Part shown: positions 32,094 to 34,490 of the stretch, one piece after another | How positions within the stretch are numbered: position 1 is the first letter of the stretch | How the letters are laid out: each line of letters starts with the position of its first letter | From: an uncultured Clostridium sp. | GTDB lineage: Bacteria > Bacillota > Clostridia > TANB77 > CAG-508 | Reading direction: 5' to 3' | Assembly: GCA_946497905.1 (NCBI GenBank) | Contig: CAMMMI010000004.1 | Location: 1 to 34,490 of the forward strand | Length of the DNA: 34,490 bases | Translations under genes and position numbers: made by a program | The notes under the pieces: model-generated | What the model saw: the letters and a program-made list of their open reading frames with translations, nothing else | Database searches by the model: none | Told to the model about the DNA's origin: nothing

Positions 32094-34469
32094 TTATTTT
32101 GAAACTTGTTCCCTTTTCTCTGCTTTTTGTTTTTGATATTGCTTTATTTCATGAATCACATTATTTATTTCTTGTAATCCTATTTCTTGTGTGTCATGTT
32201 CGCTTGTAGTTGGTGTTACTGAATTTTGTTCATTGTTTTCTTGTACTTCTTGAGATTCTATAACTTGCTTTTTCCTTTCATTAATTTCTTTACAAATTTC
32301 TTCTGCATCTACATACATCATCCCTTCTGGATTTAATCTTTTAGGATTTTTTACAACATTAATAAATTCATCATATCTTATAGAAGAATCTATTTGTCTT
32401 GCTAATAAAAATAGCCCTGCTATTTGAGGTATTGCATAACTAGAACCACAAAGACTGCCATTATACTTATATATTGGTTTTCCATCTTCTCCCATATGTA
32501 TATTAGTCCTTCCTGTAGCTGGTAATATTACTGTACTAGGAATATTTTTTATTACTTTATTAGTCCTACTATTTTTATCACTTTCTTTATTACTTATTGT
32601 TTTTAGTAATTCATCTAATAACACTACTTCACCATTATTACTAGTTCTTCCCCATGAGAAATCCTTCCAAAATTTGCTGGAATCTAACAGAGTACATCCT
32701 TTTTTCTCCAATTTATCTAACATTTTTTGACCTTCTCTTGATGTTTGTATATCAGCTGATATACAAATTATATCTGGTTTAATATCGCTTTCTACAATAT
32801 ATTCTAACATCATTTCTTTAGCTTCTTCCCATGATATATTACCAACACTAAATATATACATTTCTGTTTCTGGAGCCACTCCACACTCACTACCTGCAAC
32901 TAAACAAGCTGTTGTATTTCCATGTGAGCCATCCATATATTTTTCTTCATACTCTTTGCGAAAATCATTTTTTTTATCTCTTTCGAATATAATATTTGCA
33001 ACAATTTCCCCATTTCTATCTTTTTCTAGTACAATATGCTTAACAACTCTGCCTTCAAATTCACTTATTGAACTATTAAAATATCTATCAAGTATAGCAA
33101 TAGTAGTTCCTTTTCCGTTAATTCCATTTTCGTGAAGACCTTTTTTTGCCTTAACATTAGAAAATTTTTTGCCTTGCTCTAAAAGTTTTTCTGGATGAAA
33201 TCTCTTTATTTGTTCATCTGAAAAAATAGTTTTACTATCGAATGTTAATCTTCTAAAATTTTCTGGTGATAGACTACTCATATCTATTTTAGATACATCT
33301 TCTCCACATATTCCTTCAAGAATAAATGATAAATCATTTTCTGTATTTCTACTGGTAATCCCTCCAGCTATTTTTTCGAATTTTTGCTCTATATATTTAT
33401 CATCAATATGGATTGCTCTTACTTGCTCAATACCCAATAGTTCTCTTGACATTCCTTCAGCAAATTCTAATACATTGTTATATGGCTTCACACTACTTTG
33501 AACAGTTTTCAAAAAATCGATATTTTGTATTTTTTCTGCAAATTCTTTTCCGTAAATTTCTTCAATTAGTGGTATATCTCTTTGTATTTCACTTATAACA
33601 TTTTCTAATTGCTGTGTATTATTTCTATTTTTATACATAAGAACATAAGGATATATCATTCCTCTTATTTTTATAATTCCCATATCTTCTTTTGAAAAAT
33701 GTTCTGTTCCGTTCCATGTCTTTTCGTTTGCCTCTGTATGTAGGAGTTCATTATCTTTAATTCCTAACTCTTGTAAATCTTCTGTTTTAAGCGTTCTATC
33801 TTTATATGGTATTTTCCCTGAATGAAATATACTTTGAAAGCAATTTGAATGATTTGCTATGTCTATTCCCATTTCTCCATTTGCCAATAATTCAATAATA
33901 GTATGTTTTAAATGTGAATCTAATTCTCTTTGCATTGGATTTTTAAAGTTTTCTTTACTCTTTGGTGGTATGTCTGCGTGCATTTTTTCATGAAATAGTA
34001 TTACACTTTCTATACCTTCTGTATATTCCATTCCAAACATTTCTTCAAACTCTTTTTCATCTATTGGAATGGTAAATTGTACTGCAAACTCTCCATTATT
34101 ATTTTTATCTGATAAACAACAAGGCTCTGCACTAAATAATTCTGGTGTAAATGGCATATATATAATTTTTTTAACATTAGTATTACCTATAATGTTCTCT
34201 GCATTTTCTTTATAATCTTGTGTTTGCCCTATAAATCTTTGTTGCATTTCATTTGAGTATTCTTCATTCATTTGTTCTACTTCTTTAAAAAAGTCTGTAT
34301 TCAATAAATTTTCCATTGCTACTGCCATTTCTGGATTTGCCTCTTGTATTTCTTTCATATTAGTTTGTGCAAAACTAGCAATATATTCTCCATATTCAGC
34401 CCACATATTTTTTTCTTCAGCATTATTTTTAAAAGTATTAAATTCTTCTAGACCTTTTTGGTTTTCCAT
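32094..34469 (-). CDS. Large leaderless protein with an HExxH motif and a C-terminal subtilisin-type domain
   Basis: 791 residues, no signal peptide or membrane segment, so probably cytoplasmic. The N-terminal third has SVILFHEKMHADIPP with an HExxH zinc-protease motif (His160, Glu161, His164) and later acidic/His candidates for a third ligand (Glu182, His186, His189). A middle region (about 210-430) is unrecognised. The C-terminal S8 domain has GTTIAILDRYFN (Asp461), MDGSHGNTTACLVAG (His516) and GSLCGSSYAIPQIAG (Ser677). The usual AAGN oxyanion motif is not visible; the corresponding region reads GCTLLDSSKFW. A helical Gln/Glu-rich tail follows. The ATG at 34469 is the only start after an in-frame stop at 34488, with no clear ribosome binding site. 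Confidence 0.8.
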   Translation of the reverse strand: MENQKGLEEFNTFKNNAEEKNMWAEYGEYIASFAQTNMKEIQEANPEMAVAMENLLNTDFFKEVEQMNEEYSNEMQQRFIGQTQDYKENAENIIGNTNVKKIIYMPFTPELFSAEPCCLSDKNNNGEFAVQFTIPIDEKEFEEMFGMEYTEGIESVILFHEKMHADIPPKSKENFKNPMQRELDSHLKHTIIELLANGEMGIDIANHSNCFQSIFHSGKIPYKDRTLKTEDLQELGIKDNELLHTEANEKTWNGTEHFSKEDMGIIKIRGMIYPYVLMYKNRNNTQQLENVISEIQRDIPLIEEIYGKEFAEKIQNIDFLKTVQSSVKPYNNVLEFAEGMSRELLGIEQVRAIHIDDKYIEQKFEKIAGGITSRNTENDLSFILEGICGEDVSKIDMSSLSPENFRRLTFDSKTIFSDEQIKRFHPEKLLEQGKKFSNVKAKKGLHENGINGKGTTIAILDRYFNSSISEFEGRVVKHIVLEKDRNGEIVANIIFERDKKNDFRKEYEEKYMDGSHGNTTACLVAGSECGVAPETEMYIFSVGNISWEEAKEMMLEYIVESDIKPDIICISADIQTSREGQKMLDKLEKKGCTLLDSSKFWKDFSWGRTSNNGEVVLLDELLKTISNKESDKNSRTNKVIKNIPSTVILPATGRTNIHMGEDGKPIYKYNGSLCGSSYAIPQIAGLFLLARQIDSSIRYDEFINVVKNPKRLNPEGMMYVDAEEICKEINERKKQVIESQEVQENNEQNSVTPTTSEHDTQEIGLQEINNVIHEIKQYQKQKAEKREQVSK

Positions 34470-34490
34470 AATTATTTTTTTGATGGTTTA

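Noticed and set aside
1..34490. CRISPR array
   Set aside because: No set of regularly spaced identical repeats was seen on either strand.

Overview
The window looks like a chromosomal segment of a very AT-rich member of the Bacillota (Clostridia), probably an uncultured gut-type lineage. Reasons: strong AGGAGG-type ribosome binding sites, frequent TTG starts behind such sites, SepF/DivIVA division proteins, a TasA/SipW surface-fibre operon, a ChW-domain surface protein and low-GC codon use. The lineage is inference; no rRNA is present.

Layout. (1) About 1-12.3 kb is a minus-strand housekeeping block: a partial unknown protein, the FtsK/SpoIIIE translocase, a coiled-coil protein, rsmD, divIVA, sepF, a HlyD-like protein, miaA, a small membrane protein and mutL. 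(2) 11.7-14.7 kb holds an HD-domain hydrolase, SecD and a shortened SecF-like protein. (3) 14.8-17.0 kb is a surface-fibre operon: TasA-like protein, SipW-type signal peptidase, a third exported protein and a second TasA-like protein, behind a perfect TTGACA-N17-TATAAT promoter. (4) 17.3-23.9 kb holds an Rpn-family nuclease with an internal start, a TIGR04086 membrane protein, a minimal biotin ligase, a plus-strand ChW/Ig-like surface protein with a similar consensus promoter, an M23 peptidase and an acyl-CoA synthetase. (5) 23.9-29.5 kb is an accessory stretch of single-domain metabolite-type enzymes (Nudix, HAD, metallophosphoesterase, YdcF, cupin, DUF5680) mixed with clear gene debris. (6) 29.6-34.5 kb begins with a decayed 3' half of tRNA-Gln, then a plus-strand RloA/RloB-like module whose rloB carries an in-frame stop, then a large leaderless protein combining an HExxH motif with a subtilisin-type domain.

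Three large imperfect palindromes (6104-6263, 11591-11694, 12376-12499) lie in intergenic gaps of the housekeeping block and are not explained by ordinary terminators. The best candidates for new biology are the two-protease fusion beside the RloAB remnant, the strong internal start in the Rpn gene, the palindromes, and a repeated TGTAATA motif upstream of the rsmD and sepF promoters. No CRISPR array, complete tRNA, rRNA, insertion sequence or integrase gene was seen.
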